From Ipomoea triloba (taxonomy: Eukaryota > Streptophyta > Magnoliopsida > Solanales > Convolvulaceae): 64,000 nucleotides of DNA. Shown here one piece after another: positions 10,342-22,092 of this stretch. The notes under the pieces were generated by a model. It searched no databases. It had not been told where the DNA came from and saw only the letters and a program-made list of their open reading frames with translations. The position numbers and the translations under genes are program-made. Position 1 is the first letter of the stretch. Every line of letters begins with the position of its first letter. Where the stretch lies: NCBI RefSeq assembly GCF_003576645.1, contig NC_044919.1, forward strand, positions 23,166,544 through 23,230,543. The letters run 5' to 3'.

Positions 10342-11156
10342 GTATCTGTTCATAGTGAGGGTGAAGTTTAAAGCTTGTGCCTATCGTATATTCCGGCGAT
10401 TGTTCTTTCCCTGCCGGCGAGTTTCTTCCAGAGGGAGTAATCATCTTTTTTCCTCTCATTGTTTATCCGTTCTCAACATTGCTTAATTCTTTGTTAAGTG
10501 TATGTTAAAGTTAGTACCATGATACTATTTTCAACTCCATTTTAAGCTAGGATGCGCTACAGGAATAAGACTTGTAATATTATTTGATAACTTATAAGAC
10601 TTTAATAACATATATTGAACTTGTACAATAAATTTTTTTATAAGACTTGTATTATTTGATAACTTATAAATATTATAAAGTGTATTATAATTTATAAGAT
10701 CCACCCTAGATTTTGTCCGGGCTTAAACTGATTCAAACTGGGCTTCGGGTTATTTTTTATAGGACCTAAATCAGCCCTCTATAAGCCGGTTCAGGTTTGG
10801 ACTAAGCTTAATTTAGGCCTGGTGAAGCTCAGACTCACTCTTTTTCAAGTCGATTTAGAATTGATTTGATCATAAACCGGCCCGTAGTCACATCTAACGG
10901 CTGTTATGTTATGGACCAGGATCCACCTTGCAATGTGAACCCAAGTTCATGTTCACAATTTTAGAATTCTATCTTCATAATTTTTTAACTAACTCTATTT
11001 TTAAATGAATGAGAAAATCTCTACTTTTGTACCAAGTATGTGGGAACATTATCTTCACAATTTTCAATTAATATCCTCATAGTATCCGACACAAGCTTAA
11101 AACAATTTTCAAACTTTTAAATTTGGACACAATTCAAACGTATTGGTATAATGTTG
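10342..11156. other. Intergenic DNA with old repeat traces
   Basis: No gene was seen. 10690-10880 contains GGGCTT and CGGTTCAGGTTTGG phrases typical of old plant repeats. 10908-10935 (TTATGGACCAGGATCCACC) resembles the end of the TTATACC Mutator-like family found elsewhere in this window. Confidence 0.4.
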
Positions 11157-11165
11157 TAAATTTTA

Positions 11166-11576
11166 GAGTTAATTCCATTTTTGGTCCTAGATTTATAAGT
11201 GACAATCCACTTTTAGTCGTTTTTTATTAGAACATTCACTTTTAGTCCTAGTATTATTGTGGCATGATCAATTTTGGTCCTTTATCAACAAATCAGTTTA
11301 AATATCGTTAAATACAATCACATTTCGGTCTTCAATTATGAATGTTTAATTTTCAAAAAAATAAACATAAAAAATATAGCGGTTCAACCTACTTTGTATA
11401 AATTAAAAGAGATTGAAATGTCTTTATATTTAACGATATTTCAACAATTTTGTCTCTGGAGAACCAAAATTGGTCATGCCACAATAATACTAGGACCAAA
11501 AGTGGATGTTTTTATAAAAAAAGGACTAAAAGTGGATTGTCACCTATAAATCTAGGACCAAAAATGAAATTAACTC
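11166..11576. mobile_element. Mutator-like MITE, 411 bp, GAGTTAAT family
   Basis: Terminal inverted repeats of about 120 bp begin GAGTTAAT(T)CCATTTTTGGTCCTAGATTTAT. The 9-bp TSD TAAATTTTA occurs at 11157-11165 and 11577-11585. The 9-bp duplication and long terminal repeats indicate the Mutator superfamily. No coding region is present. Confidence 0.92.
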
Positions 11577-11654
11577 TAAATTTTATCATTAATAAAATAT
11601 ATTCTTCCCAAAAAGTTGAATCATCAACCCCTAGCCCAATAGAGCATCTAGTGT

Positions 11655-12320
11655 AAGAGGGTGTAAATAGGGGTGTTAGCGAACAAAGCTTTCGATAAAC
11701 TACTCGTGTTTGTGCTCGGTAACCATTCGTTTGTATTTGTTTATTAAGATAAACGGAGATTAACAAACAAAATTTAGAGCTCGGTTAATAAACAAACAGA
11801 GTTTGAACATTGGTAAGCTCGTTTGCTAAGAGATCGTGAACAAGCTCGTTTGTGTTCCTTTAGTAATGTTCGTGAACAAGCTCATTTATGTTTGTTTAGT
11901 AATGTTCGCGAACAAACTCATTTATGTTTGTTTAGTAATGTTCGCGAACAAGCTCGTTTTAATAATGTTCGCAAACATGTCCACAAACATATATAGTTGT
12001 GTTGTTTGTTTGGTTATTGTACGTTCGTGAACGTAGATTATGTCTTGTTCAAGAATCTCTTCATGAGCGTACACGAACATGTTCGTGAGCGTGTTTGCTA
12101 ACGTTAACAAACACTTTCGTGAACGTGTTCGTTAACGTTAATGAACACCATGAACATGTTCGCGAACGTTAACAAACACTAATGAACGCTTAACAAACGA
12201 ACACGAACAGAATTTTCAAAAACCTTAACAAGCGAATACGAACACTCCAAAATCCTTAACAAACGAACACGAACAGTCTCCGTTCGTTTATGTTCGGTTC
12301 GTTAACCGCCATACATGTAA
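11655..12320. mobile_element. Inverted-repeat-rich element built of GTTCG/CGAAC motifs
   Basis: The segment is saturated with GTTCGNGAACA palindromes. A 36-bp tandem block repeats about 3 times at 11866-11975 (core TTTAGTAATGTTCGCGAACA). The ends GGGGTGTTAGCGAAC and GTTCGTTAACCGCC are roughly inverted. It is likely a non-autonomous DNA transposon. Reading frames inside come only from the repeats. Confidence 0.6.
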
Positions 12321-12819
12321 ATTACGGTAACTCAGTCCTACACTGTTACGGGTGAGATTCCATCCCTGGTCTTTCTTTTCAAACTTCATTTCTGTGACCA
12401 ACTAAGCTGCTTATGCGGAAAAAAAATTCAATTATTAATAAAACCAAACCCGTGACTTGAGGTTATCTACTCATCCACGTAATTATTGCATCTTTTTATT
12501 CCCCAAATATTTCAACCATTCCTTTGCTTTTTGTTTTAATTTCAAATCGGCACCACTTTTGAAAAAAGTAAAATGCCGAAAACTACGTGCATTTTCAATT
12601 ATATTCCTGAATCCTAATTAAAGTTGGACATGTTGATAACATTCCGAATCGCACAGGAATTCATTCAGATTGCAACTAATGCACGCTTTCGTCACGTACA
12701 AAAGCTTTCTTATATGAAAATAATGATTTACTGTTCTCAATTTCCAGATTGCTCGTCGCATCTTTCTTGACTTTATGCTGTTAGAATTCGTGTGGACGTG
12801 GTCATCACCCGTGGAGGGG
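12321..12819. other. Intergenic DNA, nothing recognised
   Basis: Mixed-composition sequence with no credible gene. A short open frame at 12618-12833 has no recognisable motif. Confidence 0.4.
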
Positions 12820-13375
12820 CAGTTGTTATCCATGAACCAGATCCACCTTGCAAATTCTGATTTAAAAATTATGTTCGTAATTAATATATTATGTACTTCA
12901 ATTAATAAATTATATATTTCTAAATAAATTGAAGATACATCAGGATTGTTTAATAAATAGATGTAAGTTGATAGCGGTTAACTGATTAGATTAGTGGTTT
13001 GACTAGTTGATAGCATTAACTGATTGTAAAAATATGTTTGGTAAATTAGTTGTTAGCTGATAGCTTATTATATACAAAATGACTTTCTCAAAAAACTAAT
13101 CGAAAACGTTGTTTGGAGCAATAAGTTGTGACAAAAAAAAACTAATTAATCAAACGCTTATATTGGCTTTTTAACTAAGCCAAATAACTAATAGTACTCA
13201 AATAAGTCAAAATTGACTGATAAGCTAACTATGTTACCAAACAAGACCATAATATGTAACTATATATTATGTATATGCACATAATCGATTAATTGTAGAC
13301 ATATAATCTGAATTTCATTTTGGAACAAGCTAGGTTTACAGTGTAGGGTGGAGTCTGGTCCATAGTATATACCTG
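12820..13375. mobile_element. Old Mutator-like element (TTATACC family), host of a hAT-like MITE
   Basis: The left end CAGTTGTTATCCATGAACC and the reverse complement of the right end CAGGTATATACTATGGACC match each other and the termini of 24710-24991. A hAT-like MITE lies inside it, and a hAT element has landed just beside its right end. No clean target duplication was seen. Confidence 0.5.
12947..13250 (-). mobile_element. hAT-like MITE copy C
   Basis: Reverse complement starts TCTTGTTTGGTAACATAGTT, then AGCTTATCAGTCAATTTTGA, and continues through CTATCAGCTAACAACTAATT. It is the same family as copies at 7560, 9998, 21774 and 47655. Confidence 0.75.
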
Positions 13376-13377
13376 AT

Positions 13378-14191
13378 CAGTGGCGGAGCTAGAAATCTTC
13401 TCCAGTGGGGGCGAAACATTAAAATTAACGAGATATTTTGAAAAAAAAATCAAAAACTTAGATACCGAATCATAAATATTGTTGACTAGTGATAAAAATC
13501 AAAATACATCAAGATAAAAAATATTTAAAATAAAATATAAAACATAATTAATTTGATAAAATAGTTGAAATGAAAAAACACATTATAAGTCATTCACCTC
13601 ACTATTAATATTAAAAAATAAAAAATAAAAATAAACGAGAAGAAGTCACAATGTTACAAATAAAAAATTCAATTAAAATTCACACTATTAATATTAAAAA
13701 AAATGTCAAAAACAAAATTTCACTCCTCTCACTATTAATATTTTTTTCTTTAAAGCCACAATGTTACCCAAAAAAATCAAATTGAAAGCTTAAAGTTAAT
13801 GCTGCTGTGAGATATTTTTTTCTTTAAAGCCACAATGTTACCAAAAAAATATCAAATTGAAAGCTTAAAGTTAATGCTGCTGTGTAATTTTTTTCTTTAA
13901 AGCCACAATGTTACCAAAAAAAATCAAATTGAAAGCTTAAAGTTAATGCTGTTGTGAGATATTTTTTTCTTTAAAGCCACAATGTTAGCAAAAAAATATC
14001 AAATTGAAAGCTTAAAAGTTAATGCTGCTGTGAGGTTCAAACACTGCCCATGTCATGGTACACTAGGGCCTTACCATATAAGCTAACTAAACCTTTATTT
14101 AAGTGTTGGTATAAATAATATATATACAATTATATGGGGTAAGGGAGTGGGGGCAGCTGCCCCCACTGCCCCCATTGTGGCTCCGCCACTG
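13378..14191. mobile_element. hAT element, 814 bp, with internal 74-bp tandem repeats
   Basis: The ends are CAGTGGCGGAGCTAG and GCTCCGCCACTG, and the 8-bp TSD TACCTGAT lies at 13370-13377 and 14192-14199. Both the 8-bp duplication and the CAGTGGCGGAGC ends indicate hAT. From 13742 to 14035 a unit of about 74 bp (core TTTCTTTAAAGCCACAATGT) repeats four times. There is no transposase frame, so it is non-autonomous. Confidence 0.92.
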
Positions 14192-14203
14192 TACCTGATG
14201 TGA

Positions 14204-14762
14204 GCAAAACTTGCGTGTGACCGTCTCACGGATCGGGTCGAGATAAAAATGTAATACTTACACTAAAAACGTAATACTAATCATGAATAAAGTATTTGTT
14301 ATTTATAAAAGAAAGTATAGTACTTTTAAAGGAAAATGTAATAAATTTATATTTTGATATAAAAGTATTTTTGTTTTCAAAAATATTACACTTCTACTTT
14401 TAACTTTTTAAGTACCAAACACTTTATACTTAATTATTAGTATTACATTTTTCAATATAAATATTACTACCTCCGTCCCAAAATGGTTGTCTGGTTCGTT
14501 TAGCGAGGCTTGACTGAAGTAATTTTTTATCCAATTTTTCATATTATTAAGTTTAGCATTAATATATAAAATTTATATATTTAGAATCTATATTAAAAGT
14601 ACTATTAAACACAAAAAAAATAAATTTAAAATAATAAAAAATTACTAAAAAAAAATAAGCAAAGAAAGAATAGTTAATTTGACCAATAAATAATAAATAG
14701 GACAGGTAAAATAGGACAGATGGAGTACATTTCTATATTGATGTTACCCGTCTCATTAATTA
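14204..14762. mobile_element. GTGAGACCGTCTCAC palindromic MITE, copy 1, split by Stowaway
   Basis: The start GCAAAACTTGCGTGTGACCGTCTCACGG matches the ends of the copies at 29513 and 33478. The far end (GATGTTACCCGTCTCATTAA) resumes after the Stowaway insertion at 14467-14725. Confidence 0.65.
14467..14725. mobile_element. Stowaway MITE (Tc1/mariner type)
   Basis: The ends are CTACCTCCGTCCCA on the left and GGACAGATGGAG on the right, flanked by TA dinucleotides at 14465-14466 and 14726-14727. The length is 259 bp. It is nested in the palindromic MITE. Confidence 0.85.
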
Positions 14763-14794
14763 ATATCCATTACACAATAGGGAGTAACTCTTTC

Positions 14795-14999
14795 AGCACG
14801 TTTGGTTCACGGAATGAATTTTAAGGGAATATGAATACTATTCCATAAGGAATGGAATAGGTAAAGAATAGAATATGAATTGTATTCTCGCGTTTGGTTC
14901 GCGGAAGGAATAGACTTAGGAATTGTATTCCAGCGTTTGGTTGGTTAAAGGAATAGAAATGGAATATATATGTAAAAGACATAAATGCCCTTGTACAAA

Positions 15000-15036
<37 letters not shown>

Positions 15037-16110
15037 AATTAGCGTGATTCGATTAATTTTAAGCTTTTATTATGGTGATTTGCTTTTTTGTGCTGCATTA
15101 GATATGTGATTTGGAAAAGAGATTAAAGTTTACGTTTATAACAGTGTTTGTTGATGATTAGTTTTTTCAGATAAGGATTTAAAATTAAGACTCCCCTTCA
15201 TTCAAGGAACTCTTTGCTCAACTACTTCAAGATTCAAGAGTCCTGATGGTTCTCTATTTATGGTTTTTACCCAAGAACAGAACTATTCTACAAACAAAAT
15301 AAACCCATGCATCAACATTCACATAAAAAAATTCACACCTATAGTGCCTCACTCAACTTTACCTACGTAGTTTGGACAAGAACAATTATCATCAGTGCGG
15401 ATTTAAAAATTAGCTTGACAAACTCTCAGGAAGGATAGGTTCTCCGGTGAAGGGGTCAAATTTGTAAGGTTCCCCAGTGAAAGGATCAAACCTTACTTCA
15501 GATCGAGTGGGTGGATGATCAACAGCATTTGTGGTGTAAGAGTTTGATCCCACTCTCCCATAAGCTGCAGAAGAACTCGGTGGTACCTGCAAACGAACAC
15601 TAGCTTCCTCTGCTCCTCTTAACGTTGTTAGTTTGTTACAACTCTCCCATAAGCTGCAGCAGAACTGGGTGGTACTAGAAGACAAGCACTAGCTTCCTCT
15701 GCTCCTCTTAACGTTGCTACAACTCTCCCATAGGCTGCAGAACTCAGCGGCCTTTGGTTGTATGGAGAATCGATTCATTTGGTTGTAATCTGTGATCATC
15801 TAGTGGAGTTTGGTTGTATGTGCGATGACAGAGAGAAAGTTTGCGATGTGATGAATTTTAGAATAGTGAGCCTAAAAAAATTAGGTTTAACAAAGGGTAA
15901 AAAAAAAAAAAAAATTCCTATTCCTGAGAGGTCAGGAATAGGTTAATACCAGGGGGTTAGTGGTAATAGCTATTACCCTTGCAAGAGTAATAGACCATTC
16001 CCAGGAATATTATTCCTGGGAATACAACTGCTTACCAAACAACGGAATAGGCTATTACTGGGAATGCTATGCCATTCCCTGCCTATTCCGTGAACCAAAC
16101 ATCCCGTTAG
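14795..16110. mobile_element. Harbinger-like element carrying a captured gene piece
   Basis: The inverted ends are CGTTTGGTTCACGGAAT on the left and ATTCCGTGAACCAAAC on the right, with many GGAATAG/ATTCC subterminal motifs. TTA follows the right end, as in PIF/Harbinger insertions; the left TTA is not intact. The centre carries a gene-like segment (15170-15780) and a (TTA)n microsatellite at 15001-15036. Confidence 0.7.
15410..15780 (-). pseudogene. Captured gene 3' fragment with FDPFTGEP repeats
   Basis: The minus-strand frame ends ...VRFDPFTGEPYKFDPFTGEP, then ILPESLSS and a stop at 15410. The tandem FDPFTGEP motif looks like the conserved C-terminus of a plant protein I cannot name. Upstream, a segment encoding VPPSSSAAYGRV is repeated three times with a period of about 80-100 bp (15549-15735), and the frame is lost there. 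The 3'-UTR-like DNA at 15170-15405 is also inside the element. Because both element ends lie outside it, capture by a Harbinger-like transposon is the simplest reading. Introns, start and promoter are not visible. Confidence 0.6.
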
Positions 16111-16439
16111 ATGCGGTGGGCCACCATCTTTTGCAGGATTGTAAAAGCAACTTTCCACATGTATATTTTTACCTTTTCGTCTCTATCTATTATATTACTT
16201 AAATATTACGCATGACAGAATCAAATAAATAGGTTCAATGAAAAACTAGTCATTTTACAAAGTGGTAAATAGCATTTTCCAAGTGATAAAGATAATAAAA
16301 ATAATCAATTCATTAGAAATATAGAAGAAAATTAAAATCGAAAAGAATTCTTAAATTAATATACAAAAAAAGTCAAACATACAAATTATTATGTTTAATA
16401 ATTGTGTTAATAACTAGAGGGCCAGGGAAAATTAAGAAA
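16111..16439. other. AT-rich intergenic DNA
   Basis: No frame or element end was recognised. Confidence 0.4.
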
Positions 16440-16880
16440 AAATGAGAGTAGATTTAAGAAAAATGTAACAAGTGTAAACAATAGTGACAGAGTAATTGGG
16501 CAAGCAGCCTCGACCCGAACCACAAGAAGATAGGCAGGCTCAAGAAGTTGAAAAGCCACCCGTTACACCTGAGGACAGAAGTTATTATCAACGACTCTAT
16601 TACACTTCACATTCAAGGCTCGCTATCATGAAGACTGTTACATTTATAGAAAACGTCATTGTACCTATAGTATAAGTAGTAGGCCTGTTGTAGAAGGAGG
16701 GACAGTCATAATTTTTGTACTCAAACCATACTATACTTTACTTTCCTAAATATTACTCCGGTAACATTCTTACCGTCATTGGTGCTTTCATTGAGAAATT
16801 AGATCAAATCTCAAGCAAGCTCTACATATTACAAAATATTAGCTTATCATTAGAGATCAGGATCTAGCAGTTCCCATAAT
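16440..16880 (+). mobile_element. LTR and leader of a Tat-like gypsy element, copy 2
   Basis: LTR-like sequence leads into ATTACTCCGGTAACATTCTT, then ACCGTCATTGGTGCTTTCAT and TTAGCTTATCATTAGAGATC. It is the same as the leader at the left window edge. It lies directly upstream of a gag frame in the same orientation, which confirms it as the 5' part of a retroelement. Confidence 0.75.
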
Positions 16881-18232
16881 TCTCGTCACGTGAATCATGG
16901 CAACACCTCTGGTGATCACAATGATGGTCTCCGCCAATGGCACAACAACAATCACAGTGGAGGACAGCAAGTGCCCAAGGCACGGGTACCGTCTATAGAC
17001 CCCCAGGCGACAGCCCGGGCCATTTAGCAGGCAACGACAACTTTAGCCCAAATGGTGGCGGGGATTCAAGGTCAAGTACCCTAGGCATCCGCATAGAAAG
17101 ATGAAATAGAGGAAAAGAGGACCCAACGTCTGTGTCATGGTGCGACTCATCGGCTGATCGTTTCTATGCCCGTCATGGGGCAGTGGGGCAAGAGAGTTGC
17201 TATCCGACAAAGGTTGTGGACATAGCCGAAGGTCATGGGGTCATCCACCAAGGGTCCACATCAAGATGAGCAGTTACAACGGAGATAAGGGATGGGTGAG
17301 TCTGGAGGGCTGGTTCCGCGTCAGTCCACGGCGCTCAAGCAAACCCCGAATGCGCAGGAGGAAGTGGTAGAGCGACTACAAAAGAAAATAGAGGAACTAG
17401 AGAAGAAAATGGAGGTAAGGGAATAGTCGCCTAAGCTCAAGGTGAGGATGGCTGCACCATTCGTCGCAAGGATAATAGACACACCCCTTCCAAAGGAGTT
17501 TAGGCTTCCAGCTATCAAAGCCTACGTAGGGACCTCAGACCCGCGTGCACACATGACGAGGTATAAGGCGGCAATGGTGATGATGGGGCCGAAAGATGCC
17601 ATTATGCCCAGAGCATTTTTTGTGCACTTTGGATGGGGTGGCCCAAGACTGGTTCAACACAATCCTAGATGGTTCAATCCAAAATTTTGGAGAACTATCA
17701 AAAAGTTTTTTGAGTTACTTTTCTAACAAAATAGAACTTAAGAAGTCTTTCTCTCACCTCTACGCAATAAGGCAGGATAAGGGGGAGAGCTTAAGAGATT
17801 TTCTAAACAAGTGGAAAAAGGAAGTCAACAACGTGTATGATTTTGACTCTAAGACAGTGATCCTCATATTTATCCAGGCATTAAGGTCAGGGGATTTTCA
17901 CATGTAGTTCAACACCCACCATCCACGCTCCTATGAGGAACTAATGAGGACAACCAATCGTTATGCTGAGGCAGAGGAGGCTGATAGAAAGAAGAAGGAC
18001 GAGGAAGAAGGCATGAGGGGTGGGCGACCTGATAAAGTTCGTCCGACCAACCAGGCCACCACGCGCCTAATGGGGTTTGCCGCTCGTTGGCAGGTCATTA
18101 TCAAATGTCAAGTGCGCCAACTAGCCCCCCCGCCCCCGCTCGGCAATTGCCCAAGCAGACCACTCATAACCACTGCAAGTTGTCTAGAAATGTGCTCCAT
18201 ACCACGCTACAAAGTGAGCCCATAACCCTCTT
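16881..18232 (+). pseudogene. Tat-like gypsy gag, frameshifted
   Basis: Three overlapping frames together give one gag. The first (17442-17620) has PFVARIIDTPLPKEFRLPAI, KAYVGTSDPRAHMTRYKAAM and DAIMPRAF. The second (17596-17907) has LDGVAQDWFNTILDGSIQNF, FLSYFSN, and RQDKGESLRDFLNKWKKEV. The third (17944-18225) has RYAEAEEADRKKKDEEEG and a basic tail. This order is the retrotransposon gag domain of plant Tat-clade elements: the capsid-like core with RAFxxxLDGxAxxWF followed by a charged tail. At least two frameshifts and a stop (17906) disable it. The N-terminal part (16881-17440) is low-complexity Gln/Asn-rich coding with stops. No protease or polymerase follows; TRIM-like repeats begin at about 18235. 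Confidence 0.88.
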
Positions 18233-18234
18233 TC

Positions 18235-20812
18235 TAGAAAAAAAAATGTCACCTCCACTTTCCTAAATGAACTCCCTTTGACAACGTTGCACTATGCTTA
18301 GCACTGCACTCTGTTTACTTTTTAGTGGGCTTACTTCCCATTGTGTCACCCATCTTGTGACTGTTGTAAGTCAAGCACACTTAACCACTGAGTTCTTTGG
18401 ACCATATCCTACATAAAATCAATTGGTGATAAGTAAGTGGACATTAACTATTTAACCACATCCCTCCATGGTTAGCCACAAAGCCACGTCGCGAATTGAG
18501 TAAGCTGAACTCGGCCAACCCGGCCAATGCCCAACAATCGCCCTCCCAGAACCTACCACAACCTTTGATCACCAAGCCCAGCTGTGTAGCATGCCTGACT
18601 CGGTCATTAGCGTCCGCGCCATTTAATCCCTCTCCCGTGATCGGACTTGGCCCGACATACATCCACATCCCATCCGGGACTGGACTCGCTTTCTAGAAAA
18701 ACTGCCACCTCCACTTTTTGTCTTTTCTAATGAACTCCATTTGACAGCGCTGCACTATGCTTACTTCCAGTGGGCTTACTTCCAAGTGAGTCACCCATCT
18801 TGTGACTGTTGTAAGTCAAGCACGCTTAACCACTAAGTTCTTCGGCTATCTGGTTGTCATATCATACATAAAACTAATTGGTGAAAAGTAAGTGAATAAT
18901 AACCATTTAACCGCATCCCTCCATGATAAGCCACAACACCACGTCCCAAATCGAGTAGGGGCTAAACTCGGCGAACCCAACCAACGCCCAACAATCGCCC
19001 TCCTAGCACCTACAGCAATCTTTGATCACCAAGCCTAGTTGCACAGCATGCCTGACTAGGTCTTTAGCCTTCACACTAATTAATCCTCCTCCCAAAATTG
19101 GACTTGGCCTAACCTACGCCCACATCCCATTCGGAATTGGACTCGGCTTTCACCTTACCATCGATTCAAACTCGTGACCTCGGCTCTGATACCAATTGTT
19201 AGATCACAACACTGCACTATGCTTACTCCTAGTGGGTCACCTATCCGGTGATTGTTGTAAGTTGATAGGTGCCAAAGATAGCTATGTCTTTAGGGGTATT
19301 TAGCAGTAGAATATGCTACATTTGATGTCATTTAGGCCTAAAACATGCTAGCGTAGTTCAATTTCATCACATATAGGTTTAAGGACTAATTGACGTTGCA
19401 TTTGCTAAAAATTGCACAAAGCTGAAATTTCGCAGGGCATTCCAGCGACAGCTCGGTAAAACAAGCATAACCGGAGCTAGGAGTGTCCAATTGAGGTGAG
19501 GCAAGTTGCTATGGAACCAAAACTTCAAGGGCTACAACCTAGAAGAAGACAACAAAGGCTAATTTTTGGTCCACGCAGCCTCCACGCGTGGATTACACGT
19601 GGACAAATTCCAGTGCGTGTCCATGTGACCATCTACACATGGATGTGCACATAGACGGGACATGCGGAAGGAAAATTAAAGAGGGAAATTTTGGGAAGTC
19701 TATTTAAGGAAGCTAGTTAGAAATTTCAAAGTGGTTGGATCATTTTTAGAGTTTTACATCTTTAGATTTAGAATTCTTATAGAGCATTTTAGATAGAAAA
19801 ACACTTGGAGATCCAAGTTGTGGAAGGATTGAAGATCAAGTGTGATCATTCTTCTATTAGATTGGTAATCTCTTCCCTTTATCTTGCAATTTTAATTCTC
19901 TTAATTACAATTTCCATTTAGTTGATGATTGGATGATTGATTTAGGTTTTCATTTGATGTTGATGATTGCTATGTTCAAGTAGTTTAGAATTGGAGATTG
20001 GCTGTTCCAGTCTAGCTTAATGCTTTGATGTGATTTAATTTCTCCAATTGATTCTAAGTGATGATTGATCAGGGATCTACTGTCTTGTGTGGTTGATGAT
20101 TTGATTGATTTGTGTCTATTTAAGGCCTTAGTAGGTAGCAAAGTTAGCGAAAATGTAGGTTGCGAGATATCAGACCTATACGAGTCTTAATCAACCACAT
20201 CCCCGCCCTATATCCGAGAGGATTAGGCCTGGGAGGAGTGGTAGACCAAGTGTTTGATGAAATGCCCCAACCGAATGAGGACTTGGGAGTCCGAGTGTGA
20301 CGCCACTCGGTGATGTGCCGTAAGCTCCCATGATTAAGCCCGAGTCACATTGCTTAGAACCCTGTAGAAATATCAAACACGAGAGCTAGTTAGGACATTC
20401 ATCTCCTTATTTTCCTTTGTTTATTTTCCTTTGGTTGCCTTTGTTTACCTTCTTCCCATGACTCCTTTTGCCTTAGTTGATTCTTGCAACTCTTGCCTAA
20501 TAACATCCTAAATGCCAATGCATAATTCACTTCCAATTTGTCATCCTTGAGAACACGACACTTGGGGAACTTAGTTGTTTACCTTCTTCGCATGACTCGT
20601 TTTATCACCTTCATTCACTCACCTAAAACTACTCCTTCATAAGTCAAGCACGCTTAACCACTGAATTATTTGGCTATCTAGTTGTTATATCCTACTTAAA
20701 ACCAATTGGTGATAAGTAAGAGGACATTCATGATTTAACCACATCCCTCCATGGTAAGCCACAGCGCCACGTCTCAAATTGGATAAGGGTTGAACTCAGC
20801 CGATGCCCAACA
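18235..20812 (-). mobile_element. TRIM-like retroelement cluster, three LTR-like repeats
   Basis: On the minus strand LTR-like units start TGTTGGGC at 18536, 18993 and 20812. They share CCATGGAGGGATGYGGTTAAA, TTAYCACCAATT and GGTTAAGYRTGCTTGACTTA. The third ends TGATCTAACA at 19197, followed by ATTGGTATCAGAGC (19183-19196), the tRNA-Met primer-binding site used by copia and TRIM elements. Between units lies about 200 bp of shared non-coding DNA. There are no genes. The third unit is split by a solo LTR (19263-20639). A plus-oriented relative lies at 33259-34018. Confidence 0.75.
19263..20639 (+). mobile_element. Solo gypsy LTR, 1377 bp (LTR1)
   Basis: It begins TGATAGGTGCCAAAG and ends CTACTCCTTCA, with the 5-bp TSD TAAGT at 19258-19262 and 20640-20644. 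Its layout is similar to the LTRs at 43634-44899 and 52815-54066: CACGCGTGG motif, then a TATA-like zone, then CCACATCCCCGCCCT and GTGTGACGCCACYCGGTG. No internal retroelement genes remain, so it arose by recombination between two LTRs. Confidence 0.9.
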
Positions 20813-20855
20813 ATCCCACCCTTCACTTTAATTATCCTTTGGGTCGTTCCCCTAG

Positions 20856-21545
20856 TGATAAGTGCTAAAGATGCTATGTTTTGTTGGGTAATTTGGAGGC
20901 TTTTTGTTCTATAATTGGAATCCTTTGAGCTTATTATATGCTTAGAATAGCTTAATTTGCACAAAGTTAGGAATAATGACTAATTAATTGTGATTGCATT
21001 TGTGCAATATAGGAAAACAATGTTATTTTAATGGCACTTTAGCGATAATTTGGTATTTTGATCATATCTCAGGCTAGGAGTGTCCAAATGAGTTGATTCA
21101 AGTGGCATTAAAATGAAAACTCATATGCTACATCTTTGCTAGATACCACAAAGTCTAATTTGGACATCTTTAGGGTCAAATTTGTAAAAGACTTCCAGGC
21201 TCGTACAGGAACTGGCTGAAAGATGCATGAGGACTTCCATGCTTGTACAAGAGCTCGTGGAGAAACTAGCAGAAAGTTGTACTCGAGCTTACACGTGCGT
21301 GGAAAGAGTCGTGTAAGGCCCTGTAAATTAGCATTAATGAAAGATTGAAGGCTATATAAGCTTGATGGTTATATAGAGTTAGGGGAGTTAGATTAGATTT
21401 CTGACCCATTTGGCATAGATATTTTTGTACTTTAAATCTTAAAACTCTCTCTAGTGTTAGAATTCAATTTGACACATTACATCTAATTCCTTGGGGGAGA
21501 TTCGAGATCAATTGATGAAGATTCAAACTAGGTGATCTCTACTTC
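20856..21545 (+). mobile_element. Partial gypsy LTR related to LTR1
   Basis: It begins TGATAAGTGCTAAAGATGCTATG, similar to the start of LTR1, and shares GGCTAGGAGTGTCCAAATGAG. A TATATAAG box lies near 21353. The right end is lost. 21546-21773 shows no recognisable feature. Confidence 0.6.
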
Positions 21546-21773
21546 AGTATATGGTTTCACGAAGAAGTAGACCACAATAGCATCCAAAGCTACCATTGCC
21601 AATTGGAAGAAATGGCGAAGGAAACTAAGGTCGTCCACGTCGTTGTTAGCGCCTTGTGCTCATTTCACCATAGGCAAAATCGATGGAGATTTGTCTCACC
21701 TTCACATGCAGGGAAAAAACTCCACTTGAACTAATGACAACAATCGTCGCCTAACCAACAACCGCAACACATA

Positions 21774-22092
21774 AGCCCTGTTTAGTGAATAATTAGCCTA
21801 TCAGTCAATTTTGGCCTATTTGATCATTATTAGTTGTTTGACGTGGTTAAAAAAATAATATAAACGTTTGGTTAATAAGCTTTTTGTAACTCTAAAATAC
21901 TAAATTTCAAAAGGCTACTCAAAACAACATTTTCAATTAGCCTTTAGAGAAAAGAAATTATACCAAACAGCTATCAGCTAACAGCTAATTTACCAAATAC
22001 TTTTCTACAATCATCTAATATTATCAATTAATTATACATTCTCACCCAATCAGTTAACAATATCAGCTAACGGCCATTTACCAAACAGGATC
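21774..22092 (+). mobile_element. hAT-like MITE copy D
   Basis: It starts GCCCTGTTTAGTGAATAATT and ends GGCCATTTACCAAACAGGATC, with AGCTATCAGCTAACAGCTAA inside. It is the same family as copies A-C and E. Confidence 0.8.

Noticed and set aside
12618..12833. 71-codon minus-strand frame as a host gene
   Set aside because: No motif or coding composition; it overlaps the end of a Mutator-like element.
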